A DNA stretch of 33,973 nucleotides. Source: Oscillospiraceae bacterium. Its GTDB lineage: Bacteria > Bacillota > Clostridia > Oscillospirales > Acutalibacteraceae. The translations under genes were made by a program, and so were the position numbers. Below, piece after piece: positions 1 through 7,331 of this stretch. Under the pieces are notes generated by a model. The model saw nothing but the letters and a program-made list of their open reading frames with translations. It was not told where the DNA came from and ran no database searches. The stretch is from assembly GCA_031267965.1 (NCBI GenBank), contig JAIRYC010000007.1:1-33973 (forward strand), read 5' to 3'. Position 1 is the stretch's first letter; each line of letters begins with the position of its first letter.

Positions 1-52
1 TACCCCTTGCAATATCGGTACGGAGGGTATAGGTATTTGTGTTAGCAAACAT
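1..52 (-). CDS. Start of an unidentified gene leaving the window
   Basis: An ATG at 52-50 is preceded by GGAG eight bases upstream, so this is a credible start. The 17 visible codons read MFANTNTYTLRTDIARG. I do not recognise the family. Its position behind a leader peptide and several hairpins (60-290) suggests an attenuated gene such as a resistance or mobile-element accessory gene, but that is inference. The gene continues past base 1 and only the first residues can be judged. Confidence 0.5.
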   Translation of the reverse strand, partial: MFANTNTYTLRTDIARG

Positions 53-59
53 AGCCCTT

Positions 60-242
60 TCTCCAATCTGAAATCTGATTTGTTTGGGAAATCAGATTGG
101 AGCGGAGGACTACGGCAGCGTGGGGAAATGCGCGTAAACGCAAAAAAGCCCGACTGATTACTCAATCGGGCAGGGAGATACACACATCTACCTATTAGAT
201 GTGTGTATCTATATGGGCAGCCGTACTCACCCCAAATAGGGG
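60..242 (-). promoter_or_regulatory. Attenuator-like leader with alternative hairpins
   Basis: Between the 15-codon reading frame at 290-243 and the start codon at 52, the minus strand holds several hairpins. There is a perfect 13-bp stem (178-190 with 196-208, 5-base loop). There is a terminator-type hairpin followed by six Ts (148-171, Ts at 147-142). A 10-bp stem (72-81 with 89-98) lies next to the GGAG of the downstream gene. A small ACCCC/GGGGT stem overlaps the end of the leader frame. Bases around 109-119 and 217-227 are also largely complementary (core TACGGC/GCCGTA) and enclose the terminator, so mutually exclusive folds are possible. This architecture is typical of transcription or translation attenuation; the effector is unknown. 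Confidence 0.5.
142..171 (-). terminator. Rho-independent terminator inside the leader
   Basis: On the minus strand a GCCCGATTGA stem pairs with TCAGTCGGGC (one mismatch, loop of four), directly followed by TTTTTT. It sits between the leader peptide and the gene starting at 52, where an attenuator would be expected. Confidence 0.6.
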
Positions 243-290
243 TTAGGCTTTTTTTGACGAGTTGATAAGCATTAAAATAAAACTTCTCAT
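243..290 (-). CDS. Putative 15-residue leader peptide
   Basis: An AAAAAGGAGG ribosome binding site lies eight bases before an ATG that opens the frame MRSFILMLINSSKKA and then stops. The near-perfect Shine-Dalgarno, the tiny length and the hairpins right after it are what one expects of a leader peptide that senses ribosome stalling. It does not match the attenuator peptides I know (for example the tet(M) or erm leaders). It could instead be the remnant of a longer gene cut by rearrangement. Confidence 0.45.
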   Translation of the reverse strand: MRSFILMLINSSKKA

Positions 291-320
291 GACGGCAACC
301 TCCTTTTTGCCGCCAAATAC

Positions 321-394
321 AAAAAAGAACGCTTCATGCGTCCTATTTCTCTAAATAAAGCAAACGGCGGCTTTGACTATTTTTCAAAGCCACC
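321..394 (-). terminator. Two hairpins ending the membrane-protein gene
   Basis: Downstream of the stop at 457 the minus strand forms an 11-bp stem (384-394 with 366-376). It then forms a 6-bp stem (343-338 with 332-327) immediately followed by six Ts (326-321). The second is a convincing intrinsic terminator; the first may assist it. Confidence 0.55.
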
Positions 395-456
395 ATTTCG
401 TTTTTTATATTATGCCATTGAAAACAATGGCTTTGATTTAATCAAAAACACCGTAC

Positions 457-750
457 CTAATGTTGCAAGATTGTCGATTGTATCAAGCCTACGACTGTAC
501 CAATTACCAACGAGGTCACAATCATAATGGGAACAGATTTTTTATCGCTTTTTGCAACAAGAATGATTGTCGGCAATGCGAACAGAATATAGATCGCTCC
601 CCCTTTTGCCAAAACAGGCAAAGGAATTGTGATGAAAAAAAGAACGAACGGCGCAATCAGATGAAAAACGAAAGCTGAAACAATTGAATAACGGTCGAGT
701 TTCATCTTGAGCATAGGGATGATGTCTACTGTTCCTGCGATTATCCCCAT
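457..750 (-). CDS. Small hydrophobic membrane protein
   Basis: The frame gives 97 residues with three to four hydrophobic helices and a polar loop (VAKSDKKSVP) near residue 70. The start chosen is the ATG at 750, with AAGGA five bases upstream; the frame is open further up, but there it only reads the peptidase gene out of phase. It resembles a family of about 100-residue hypothetical membrane proteins beginning with a GIIxGxxDxIPM-type motif, from memory and not verified. Its 5' end lies on a rearrangement junction with the M23 fragment, so a few N-terminal residues may be missing. Function unknown. Confidence 0.5.
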   Translation of the reverse strand: MGIIAGTVDIIPMLKMKLDRYSIVSAFVFHLIAPFVLFFITIPLPVLAKGGAIYILFALPTIILVAKSDKKSVPIMIVTSLVIGTVVGLIQSTILQH

Positions 751-1154
751 TACCGTCCTTCCAAACCTCCCAATGCAAGTGATTCCCGGTCGAATTGCCA
801 GTCGTGCCAACGTAGGCAATGACCTGACCTTTCTTGACGGTCTGTCCGTTTGTAACCGCAATGTGTGAGCAATGAGCATAGGTTGTTGAGTAGGTATCGT
901 TGTGCTGAATTTTGACATAGTTGCCGTAACCGCCGCCCCAACTGTCAGAGGAGTTGGCTACGATGACCGTGCCGTCCGCCGCCGCGAGGATGGGCGTACC
1001 CTCCGGCGCGCCGACGTCGATGCCCGAATGATAGCTGGTTTCGCCTGTGAACGGGTCTTTACGGTAACCGAAGCCGGAGGTGATACTGAACCCGGAACTG
1101 AGCGGCCACGAGAAAATGTCCTTGGGGATATGACTGCTGTCGGGAGTTCCGATT
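751..1154 (-). pseudogene. M23 (LytM) peptidase fragment of a conjugative element
   Basis: The translation carries the M23 zinc peptidase core: the SGFGYR strand, the YHSGIDVGAP motif (His and Asp ligands), a GNYVKIQH strand, YAHCSH, and the final GNHLHWEVW motif with its HxH ligand. Such enzymes cut peptidoglycan for the conjugation channel in clostridial conjugative transposons, where the gene follows virB4. Here the N-terminal part is gone: the frame continues directly from the VirB4 fragment at about 1155. The C-terminus is lost about six residues after HWEVW, where it runs into the membrane-protein sequence out of phase. The catalytic core looks complete, but there is no signal peptide or membrane anchor of its own. 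Confidence 0.75.
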
Positions 1155-2328
1155 TCGCCGTCGCCGTAGGCTTCGTTCATGTCCATCGCGTTGACGTGGC
1201 TGTTACTGGTCGCCGAAATGCGGATCACCTCGCCGCCAAAGGCGCCCACAAGGGGCGTGTATTCTCGCTCGAGGTCGAGTATAATCACGTCGGCGTTGGG
1301 GTTTGCCAGCATAATGCTGACAATTTCCCGCTTGGCGGTCATGGATTTGCCGCTGCCGGGGACGCCAAACACAAAGCCGTTGCCGTTCAGGAGCTTCAGG
1401 CGGTTGACGAATATCGGGTTCTTGGAGATGACGTTGACGCCTTGATACACGCCGCCGCTGTGATTGATTTCCTGCGCGCGGAACGGAATGAGAACCGCTA
1501 GGCTCTCGGTCGTGAGCGTCCGCAGGGCGTTGATTTTGCGCAAGCCGAAGGGCAGCACCGTGTTCAGCCCGTCCATCTGCTGATACTTCAGCGCGGCGAA
1601 CTGGCACAGATGTTTCCTCGCCGTAGTCAATAGAGCTTCGGTATCGCTGTCAAGCTGCTCCTTGCTGTCGGCGACGTGAACGAGCGTGACCGTGGCGAAC
1701 ATCATGCGCTGGTCGCGGGTAGTGAGGTCGTCGAGAAATTCCCGCGTTTCGGCGCGCTGACGCTCCATATCGTAGGGGATAACAGAGCTAAAATTGTTGC
1801 GCTCATTCTGTTTGCGCTGGAAATTCGTAATGTTGGTTTCCACGCCGAGCAGACGGTTTTCCACCTCGCGGACGGCTTCATCAGTCGGCACGGGGATGAC
1901 GTCAATGGAAAACGTCATTTGCGGTTCAAGTCGCACAATTCCGATACCATGCTGTCCTTAATAAAGCTGGCGTACTCGCGCAGGAACAAAACGCGCCCCC
2001 ATTTGTCGCCGATGCGGAAACAGTCCCGCTCAAACTCCAGCGTGTCCGGGCAGATGAAGTCCTTGAAGTCGTGACCTTTGCGCATGGTTTCGGACAAATC
2101 AAAACGAAAGCTGGTTTCCTCGCCCACGCGGTAGAAGTCGTGCAGAATACGCAGGCGGTCGGTCGTGTCAAGTTCCACGCACACCGAACCCAAGCGGGCG
2201 AAGTGGGTAATCAAGTCCGCGCTGATGCGGGAAAAGTAGCTCCGCGCTTCCTCGACGTCCTTTTTCACCACGCTGATCGTGACATATTTCTCCTGCACAA
2301 TCCCATACAGACCAACAGGGGAACGCAT
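1155..2328 (-). pseudogene. VirB4/TraE-type conjugation ATPase, frameshifted and truncated
   Basis: Two minus-strand frames join into one VirB4-like protein: 2328-1915 (N-terminal domain portion) and the frame running below 1920. The second contains the Walker A motif GVPGSGKS (about 1370-1347), DVIILDLEREYTPL (start of the Walker-B region) and the typical AMDMN..YGDGE stretch. The two meet at an AAA run (1920-1918). One extra A would restore NRKMTFSIDVIPV, so a single-base loss explains the break. The N-terminus is cut at about 2328, where recombinase sequence on the other strand begins. The C-terminal half is deleted at YGDG, where M23 peptidase sequence takes over in frame. The family powers type IV secretion in CTn/ICE elements; this copy cannot be functional. 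Confidence 0.8.
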
Positions 2329-2815
2329 TTACCCGCGCTTAACGGTCAGCTATCAAAGGTACAAACCGAGATTGACAACGTGATGAACGCCATTAAAGCG
2401 GGAATTTTTACTGCGACTACAAAAACGACATTTAGAGGGCTTGGAGCAAGACAAAGAGGCCCTTGAAATCGAAATTGCAAAGGAGCGGATAGAACGCCCG
2501 ATTTTAAGCAAAGAAGAAATGAAGTGCTGGCTTGACAGATTTAGGCTGACCCCGATTGACGAGCAAAAGCTGATTGATGTTTTTCTAAAATTTGTTTATG
2601 TCTATAATGATAAAATGCTGGTAGTCCTCAACTACAAAGACGGTGAATTTTGCGTGAGCTTTGACGAGATAAAAGAAATGCTCGGCAAAAAGGAAAACCC
2701 CCACAACCATAACGATTATCAGGGTTCGCCTTTGAACAATAGTGGTGAGCCAAGCGAACTCCTCCGAATGCGGGGGAGTTTTTGTTTGGGTAGCGCATCT
2801 TCTTGGGGCAGGCAC
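2326..2815 (+). pseudogene. Large serine recombinase, C-terminal fragment
   Basis: The plus strand encodes the coiled-coil and C-terminal part of a large serine recombinase: TEIDNVMNAIKAGIFTATTK, then LEQDKEALEIEIAKERI, PILSKEEMKCWLDRF and VVLNYKDGE. This is the arrangement seen in resolvases that move clostridial transposons. The catalytic resolvase domain and recombinase domain are absent. The reading frame shifts at an A5 run (2421-2425); removing one A restores TTKRHLEGLEQ. The 3' end carries an intrinsic-terminator hairpin. The left edge abuts the inverted virB4 fragment, so this is a rearranged remnant. Confidence 0.8.
2757..2783 (+). terminator. Terminator at the recombinase 3' end
   Basis: AACTCCTCCG (2757-2766) pairs with CGGGGGAGTT (2771-2780) with one G-T wobble and a 4-base loop, then TTTTTG. 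It overlaps the last codons of the recombinase frame. Confidence 0.6.
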
Positions 2816-2936
2816 ACATATGTTGACGTTAGAACAAATCCAGGCGGCACTGGACATACTGAATTCAAAAAATTGAACGCAATATGCAACGAGATAATAA
2901 AACCGACTTGCGACTCCGCACACAAGGCTGGCTTGT

Positions 2937-3131
2937 AATGAGATTTTCCTGACGCGGGATATCTACCATATGAACCGCTGCGGTTACATCCTTGGGCGGC
3001 TTGAGCACTGGGACAACAAGTCTGCGGTGGTTCTGTACAACCTGACCATCGAACACATCATCCCTCAGAATCCGCATCTATCTGCCGACTGGGTATCTGT
3101 CCTCGGCAGCGACTGGGATGTCGTTATCCAA
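2937..3131 (+). pseudogene. DUF1524 (HNH) fragment, GmrSD-like restriction protein
   Basis: The in-frame translation reads NEIFLTRDIYHMNRCGYILGRLE..., followed by NLTIEHIIPQNPHLSADW and VLGSDWDVV. The IEHIIPQN motif followed by a Leu-Ser-Trp helix is the signature of DUF1524, the HNH nuclease domain of DUF262/DUF1524 (GmrSD-type IV restriction) proteins. Only about 65 residues survive. The conserved HTLGNLTL block that should follow is missing: after about 3131 the sequence no longer matches. A tiny open frame (2820-2876, MLTLEQIQAALDILNSKN) lies just upstream and may be another remnant. Confidence 0.65.
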
Positions 3132-3205
3132 AACTCACGGCGCCGCTTGGCAATCAATATGAAGTTCACCGATGCCATCGACCCCATGTTTGCAACGCTT
3201 TACGC

Positions 3206-3253
3206 AAAAAGAGAAGGCGCAAGCTGTCCATTCCAGAACTGCCTGCGCCTTCT
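3206..3253 (-). terminator. Minus-strand terminator-like hairpin
   Basis: AGAAGGCGCA (3212-3221) and TGCGCCTTCT (3244-3253) form a 10-bp perfect stem with a 22-base loop; on the minus strand it is followed by a run of five Ts after one C. No minus-strand gene remains for it to serve, in keeping with the rearranged surroundings. Confidence 0.4.
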
Positions 3254-3299
3254 ATGCCATGGATTATATCATTTTTGCGAATGGTATAATTACTGTAAG

Positions 3300-3488
3300 G
3301 TGTACGGTTATATGGACGAGTCTGGAACACCAGGTGTAGCAACGCGATCTAATGACTTTCTGGTAGTCAGTCTGATCCTATTTTCTGACCAAAGCTCAAT
3401 AAGAAAATGTTCTGACTCAATCGTTGTTCACGATTTGGCGAAAAGCCGCACTGCAAGCGAGTTTACCGCTATCGTGATATTAAAGTGA
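3300..3488 (+). pseudogene. DUF3800 protein, N-terminal fragment
   Basis: The frame VYGYMDESGTPG...NDFLVVSLILF matches the N-terminal signature of DUF3800 proteins (Y-x-DESG-x-PG, then a hydrophobic FVV/LV strand), a family with a predicted RNase H-like fold. The likely start is GTG at 3300 or ATG at 3312; TATAAT occurs at 3285-3290. A normal member has over 200 residues, whereas this one stops after about 60, and the sequence after about residue 40 no longer looks like the family, so a frameshift or deletion is probable. Confidence 0.55.
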
Positions 3489-3728
3489 AAATTACTTCTT
3501 TAATCACAATAGCACGAACTTGTCCTGTCTGGCATAAAATGCAGTGAACCTCTTCGTGTTCAATCACCAAGTCCTGAACGCGAAAAAGGACAAAACGGCA
3601 TAAGCGCTCACGTCAATCTCGAATACACATGAAAATTGTGCGCCGTTGTGCGGTAAAACGGTACCGACGTCATGTTGAATTTGCTGTGGCGAACAGGCTT
3701 TTGCCAATTATAAAAACAGGAGTGAAAA
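3489..3728. other. Intergenic stretch with no recognisable gene
   Basis: Frames on both strands are short and show no family signature. Near its end lie an AT-rich block (AATTATAAAAAC) and the AGGAG ribosome binding site of the collagen-like gene at 3718-3722. I could not assign a convincing -35/-10 pair. Confidence 0.4.
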
Positions 3729-4388
3729 ATGATGGCATGTTGTAACTCCAATTTCAATTTTTGCACATGTGGCTCTGGCTACGGTTCGTGCGGCAGCGTA
3801 GTGGGAATTCCGGGTCCTCCGGGTGCACAAGGCCCCACGGGACCACGCGGAGCAACGGGCGCAACCGGCGCACCAGGTCCTGCCGGCCCAATCGGTCCAG
3901 TTGGACCTGCCGGTCCTCAAGGGCCTGCGGGATCACAGGGGCCGCAAGGCATTCCAGGTCCTCCGGGAGTTTTATCAACGGCGTTTGGTACAAGCACCAC
4001 TGGCGCAGACTTCTCACAGCCGATTAATACCGGTTTTACGAACTTGCCTCTCAACACCGCAAGCAACCTCAACAACATGATTGTTAGCGGAAACAACCTA
4101 TGCGTTACGGAAAACGGCTGGTATCTTGTCAATTTTACGGTCGATAGTTCCACCGAAGTAAACAACTATGTGACCTACCAGCTACAGAATTCCTCAAACA
4201 CTCTGATTCCTCAAGGTTCGGTCAGCATTAACACTACCGCCAGTAACCTTGAAACCATCAACAAATCTCTGCTTGTCTATCTGAGCGCAGGCAATTGCGT
4301 CCACCTTGCCGGCACGGCGCTCAACGGTGGGAATGTTTATATTCCGGCGGGCAGCGCTTCGATAACGGCGGTCAAGATCAGCAACTAA
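3729..4388 (+). CDS. Collagen-like surface protein with Cys-rich head
   Basis: The 219-residue product has three parts. Residues 1-25 are rich in Cys (C4, C5, C12, C14, C21), Gly and Asn. Residues 26-80 are 18 uninterrupted Gly-X-Y triplets rich in Pro/Ala/Gln, which should trimerise as a collagen helix. Residues 81-219 form an Asn/Thr/Ser-rich beta domain resembling the C-terminal trimeric (C1q/TNF-like) heads of BclA-type exosporium and other clostridial collagen-like proteins. There is no classical signal peptide, as in many spore-surface collagen-like proteins. AGGAG at 3718-3722 fits either ATG (3729 or 3732). A spore-surface location is inferred from architecture only. Confidence 0.85.
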   Translation: MMACCNSNFNFCTCGSGYGSCGSVVGIPGPPGAQGPTGPRGATGATGAPGPAGPIGPVGPAGPQGPAGSQGPQGIPGPPGVLSTAFGTSTTGADFSQPINTGFTNLPLNTASNLNNMIVSGNNLCVTENGWYLVNFTVDSSTEVNNYVTYQLQNSSNTLIPQGSVSINTTASNLETINKSLLVYLSAGNCVHLAGTALNGGNVYIPAGSASITAVKISN

Positions 4389-4394
4389 CAGGCA

Positions 4395-4417
4395 AAGGGC
4401 GGTCACCGGCCGCTCTT
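4395..4417 (+). terminator. Weak hairpin after the collagen-like gene
   Basis: AAGGGCGG (4395-4402) pairs with CCGCTCTT (4410-4417) with one wobble. Only a poor T-tract follows, so termination here is likely but not certain. Confidence 0.35.
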
Positions 4418-4428
4418 ACATATTTCGC

Positions 4429-4457
4429 TTGCGCTTGCAGCGCTTATGTGGTAGAAT
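4429..4457 (+). promoter_or_regulatory. Predicted promoter of murL-murD2
   Basis: TTGCGC (4429-4434), a 17-base spacer and TAGAAT (4452-4457) lie 33 bases before the murL start. AAGG at 4477-4480 supplies the ribosome binding site. Confidence 0.5.
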
Positions 4458-4490
4458 TACAGCATCAATCTTATGTAAGGCGAGTACATC

Positions 4491-5870
4491 ATGTCAAAAA
4501 CTTACACTGCGCTACGAACACAATTTAATGTTTTTCGTTATGAGTCATACTCAATTGAGTGCGACGCGGACGATATTGTGTTGCGCTGGCGGTTCTCAAT
4601 TCCGGGTCTGGCAGATTTTTCACCCACAACGCGTATTCCGGCAGAAAATTTACAGCTTGCAAACGCGCCGGATTCCTCCCTTGCGCAGAAAATGGCGTTT
4701 GCACTTGGGCTTGCGGAAGCTGTGAGCTATTGGAAATGCGCGTGCTCACCAACGGTAGAGATCCTTTGCGGCACACTCAGCGAATGGGACGCGGAGTGGT
4801 GGAAAAACCTGTGGTTTCAAGGTCTGGGGGAGTTTTTTTACCGTAATAATATTCAGCCTGATTTTGCGGATTTTGTCACGTTTCGGTCAATACAGTCTGC
4901 AAGTGATTCCTATGGTCCAGAGTATGGCATTAAAAACGCCGGGCTTAGATTAGTTCCAATCGGTGGCGGCAAAGACTCATGTGTAAGCTTACATCTTTTG
5001 CGCGGCGAGAAGGTACACAACCGACTTTTCACAATCAACGACCAACCCGCACGGACTGACTGCGCACTCGCCGCCGGATACAGCAAAAGCAATATTGTTC
5101 GCACATATCGCACAATTGATCCGGAACTTTTACGTTTGAATCGCGAGGGATATCTCAATGGTCACACGCCGTTTTCGGCTGTGACGGCTTTTCTTTCGGC
5201 GTATTGCGCTGTGCTGATTGGTGCGGACGAGATTGCACTTTCCAATGAGTCCAGCGCAAACGAGCCTAGCGTTGCAGGCACGGACATTAATCACCAATAC
5301 AGCAAAAGCTATGCGTTTGAGCGCGATTTCCGCGAGTACGGTGCCCGGCATTTTGGATCGGCGGTGCACTGCTACAGCCTTTTGCGACCGTTCAACGAAC
5401 TGCAGATTGCCGCGCAATTTTCCGCACTGTCGGAGTTCCATCCGGTATTTCGCAGCTGTAATGCAGGCAGCAAAACCAATATTTGGTGCGGAAAATGTGG
5501 CAAGTGCCTGTTCACATTTGGATTGATGTCAGCGTTTTTGCCGCCCGAAAAAGTAACGGCTATATTGGGGCAAAATCTGTTTGAGAATACAGGGTTGTTG
5601 CCTGATTTGGAGGGCCTTTTGGGGATTACGCCCGTCAAACCGTTTGAGTGCGTGGGCACTATCGGTGAATTCCGTGCCGCACTGACGTTGGCAGTCACGC
5701 AGTACGGCAATGGTACCCTGCCGCCTTTATTGTCCGAGTTTGTCAGCCGTATGGGAGCAAGTAAGCCTACGTCTTATCTGCTTGAACGCAACAACCAGCA
5801 TTTTGTGCCGCAAGACAGAATGCCTGCCGTGGAGGAGATGTACAATCATGCCGCAAAATTCATTAAATAA
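4491..5870 (+). CDS. murL: MurL: UDP-MurNAc-L-Ala-L-Glu epimerase
   Basis: This 459-residue protein has the layout of MurL, the ATP-dependent enzyme that inverts the terminal L-Glu of UDP-MurNAc-L-Ala-L-Glu to D-Glu in the cytoplasm. The central IGGGKDS motif (residues 157-163) is a PP-loop-like nucleotide-binding motif. It is followed by DEIALSNESSANEP and a late Cys cluster (WCGKCGKC, about residue 330). The next gene encodes the partner ligase MurD2 and overlaps it by 23 bases, the arrangement described for MurL/MurD2 in Xanthomonas. I rely on these motifs plus the neighbour; without the neighbour the protein would read as an unknown PP-loop ATPase. Starts at the ATG after AAGGCGAG. Confidence 0.85.
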   Translation: MSKTYTALRTQFNVFRYESYSIECDADDIVLRWRFSIPGLADFSPTTRIPAENLQLANAPDSSLAQKMAFALGLAEAVSYWKCACSPTVEILCGTLSEWDAEWWKNLWFQGLGEFFYRNNIQPDFADFVTFRSIQSASDSYGPEYGIKNAGLRLVPIGGGKDSCVSLHLLRGEKVHNRLFTINDQPARTDCALAAGYSKSNIVRTYRTIDPELLRLNREGYLNGHTPFSAVTAFLSAYCAVLIGADEIALSNESSANEPSVAGTDINHQYSKSYAFERDFREYGARHFGSAVHCYSLLRPFNELQIAAQFSALSEFHPVFRSCNAGSKTNIWCGKCGKCLFTFGLMSAFLPPEKVTAILGQNLFENTGLLPDLEGLLGITPVKPFECVGTIGEFRAALTLAVTQYGNGTLPPLLSEFVSRMGASKPTSYLLERNNQHFVPQDRMPAVEEMYNHAAKFIK

Positions 5871-7185
5871 TCCAAAGGGAACATCTGCTGTGGAAGCGTT
5901 TTTCCGCGGCAAGCGCACATTGATTTTGGGCTTTGGACGCGAGGGTCACTCAAGCTACGCTTTTTTGCGCAGCATTTTACCGGATGCCATTCTAGGCATT
6001 GCGGACGCCCGCACGATTGAAGAACCGGACACCAACTGCCGCATACATAGCGGACCAGATTATTTAGCGGCCATGATAGAATATGATATTGTGCTCAAAA
6101 GCCCAGGCATTGCTTTTGTGGATGTTGTTGTTCCTCACGGCGTGACAGTTACTTGCCAAACAGACATTTTTCTGCGCTTTGCGCCCTGCGCCGCCATTGG
6201 GGTAACAGGCACAAAAGGCAAAACCACCACCTCTACGCTGATTTATGAGATGTTGTGCGCCTCCGGCGTGAGCGCCATCCTTGCGGGCAACATGGGCTTG
6301 CCGGTGCTGGACTATTGGCAAGCGGCACAATCTCCCGGAACGGTTTTTGTGCTGGAGCTTTCCTCACACCAACTGGAGTTTACCAACGCGTCACCGCACG
6401 TGGCGGTGTGGACAAACCTTTACCCGGAGCATTTAGATCACTATCAGACTGGGTTCTCAGGATATTTGAACGCAAAACGCAACATTTTAAAGCACCAAAA
6501 TGCTGAGGATTACTACGTTTTTTGCAATGCAGAAAGTCCTGATACCTATTTGGGCAGCTTGCATCCACGTGCAAGCCCATGCTCGGTTAAGGCACCGGAA
6601 ATGCTGCCTTTCCCCGTATCTGACAGGCTAAAGGGCAAGCACAATCTAACAGACGTGGCATTAGCAGCACGTGCGGCAGCGCTTCTTGGCGCAAGCGAGG
6701 AAGGCATTGCCAAAGCGGCTCTCGCGTTCAAGGGCGTGGAGCATCGTATGGAACCGATCGGTACGTTTGCGGGCATCACCTTTGTTGACGACTGCATTGC
6801 CACGGTGCCCGCCGCAACGCTTGCCGCTCTGGAGGCTTTGCCCACATGCCGAACACTCATCTTCGGCGGTCAGGACAGGGGCATTGATTATGGGCCATTT
6901 TGCACTGCGCTCTCGCTGAGCCAACGGCTCTCGCTGATTGCTTTGCCGGACACGGGACACTCGCTTGCGCCGCGCTTACGTGAGCTTGGCATGAACATTA
7001 TTGTTGCGGAGGACATGGAAGACGCAGTTAATTCTGCATTTTCGTGCACACAAATGGGTGAAATCTGCTTGCTCTCCCCTGCCGCGCCGAGCTACAACAT
7101 TTACCGCGATTTTGAGGAGAAGGCGGAGCATTTTCAGGCACTGGTGCGAGGTCACAGCAGACAAATACAGTCCATTTGCGGTTAA
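5848..7185 (+). CDS. murD2: MurD2: UDP-MurNAc-L-Ala--L-Glu ligase
   Basis: A 445-residue Mur ligase of MurD type. It has an N-terminal Rossmann part (GFGREG, residues 29-34), a P-loop GVTGTKGKTTT (118-128) for ATP, ELSSHQLE, the NLYPEHLDHY segment, and a C-terminal domain with HRMEPIG and FGGQDRGIDY. The start is placed at ATG 5848 because GGAGGAG lies ten bases before it; the frame is open upstream only inside murL. Coupling to murL indicates the MurD2 variant, which adds L-Glu rather than D-Glu. Ordinary MurD is the alternative, and ligase sequence alone does not settle it. A strong terminator follows. Confidence 0.85.
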   Translation: MPQNSLNNPKGTSAVEAFFRGKRTLILGFGREGHSSYAFLRSILPDAILGIADARTIEEPDTNCRIHSGPDYLAAMIEYDIVLKSPGIAFVDVVVPHGVTVTCQTDIFLRFAPCAAIGVTGTKGKTTTSTLIYEMLCASGVSAILAGNMGLPVLDYWQAAQSPGTVFVLELSSHQLEFTNASPHVAVWTNLYPEHLDHYQTGFSGYLNAKRNILKHQNAEDYYVFCNAESPDTYLGSLHPRASPCSVKAPEMLPFPVSDRLKGKHNLTDVALAARAAALLGASEEGIAKAALAFKGVEHRMEPIGTFAGITFVDDCIATVPAATLAALEALPTCRTLIFGGQDRGIDYGPFCTALSLSQRLSLIALPDTGHSLAPRLRELGMNIIVAEDMEDAVNSAFSCTQMGEICLLSPAAPSYNIYRDFEEKAEHFQALVRGHSRQIQSICG

Positions 7186-7192
7186 AGAACCG

Positions 7193-7218
7193 GGCATTCA
7201 TATGATGCCTGTTTTTTT
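7193..7218 (+). terminator. Terminator of the murL-murD2 operon
   Basis: GGCAT (7193-7197) pairs with ATGCC (7205-7209), extended by a G-T pair, and is followed by seven Ts (7212-7218). Confidence 0.7.
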
Positions 7219-7251
7219 GATACGCGACTGAATATAACCTCCACAAAAATG

Positions 7252-7289
7252 AACCCGTCCACCCAGCAATTGAGCCGAGCGGACGGGTT
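7252..7289 (-). terminator. Terminator of the giant gene
   Basis: AACCCGTCC (7252-7260) and GGACGGGTT (7281-7289) make a perfect 9-bp stem; on the minus strand it is followed by CATTTTTG. It lies 43 bases beyond the stop codon of the 12-kb gene. Confidence 0.7.
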
Positions 7290-7331
7290 GTTATGTGCGC
7301 CATGATTTACATCATCGGCTATGCGTTTTTG

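Noticed and set aside
336-527. Plus-strand 63-codon frame near the left edge
   Set aside because: It overlaps the 3' end and terminators of the minus-strand membrane gene, without a ribosome binding site.
902-1501. Plus-strand frame of 199 codons across the VirB4/M23 region
   Set aside because: It is antisense to recognisable VirB4 and M23 sequence and has no family signature.
3708-4165. Minus-strand frames opposite the collagen-like gene
   Set aside because: Gly-X-Y coding DNA leaves all frames open; these are shadows.
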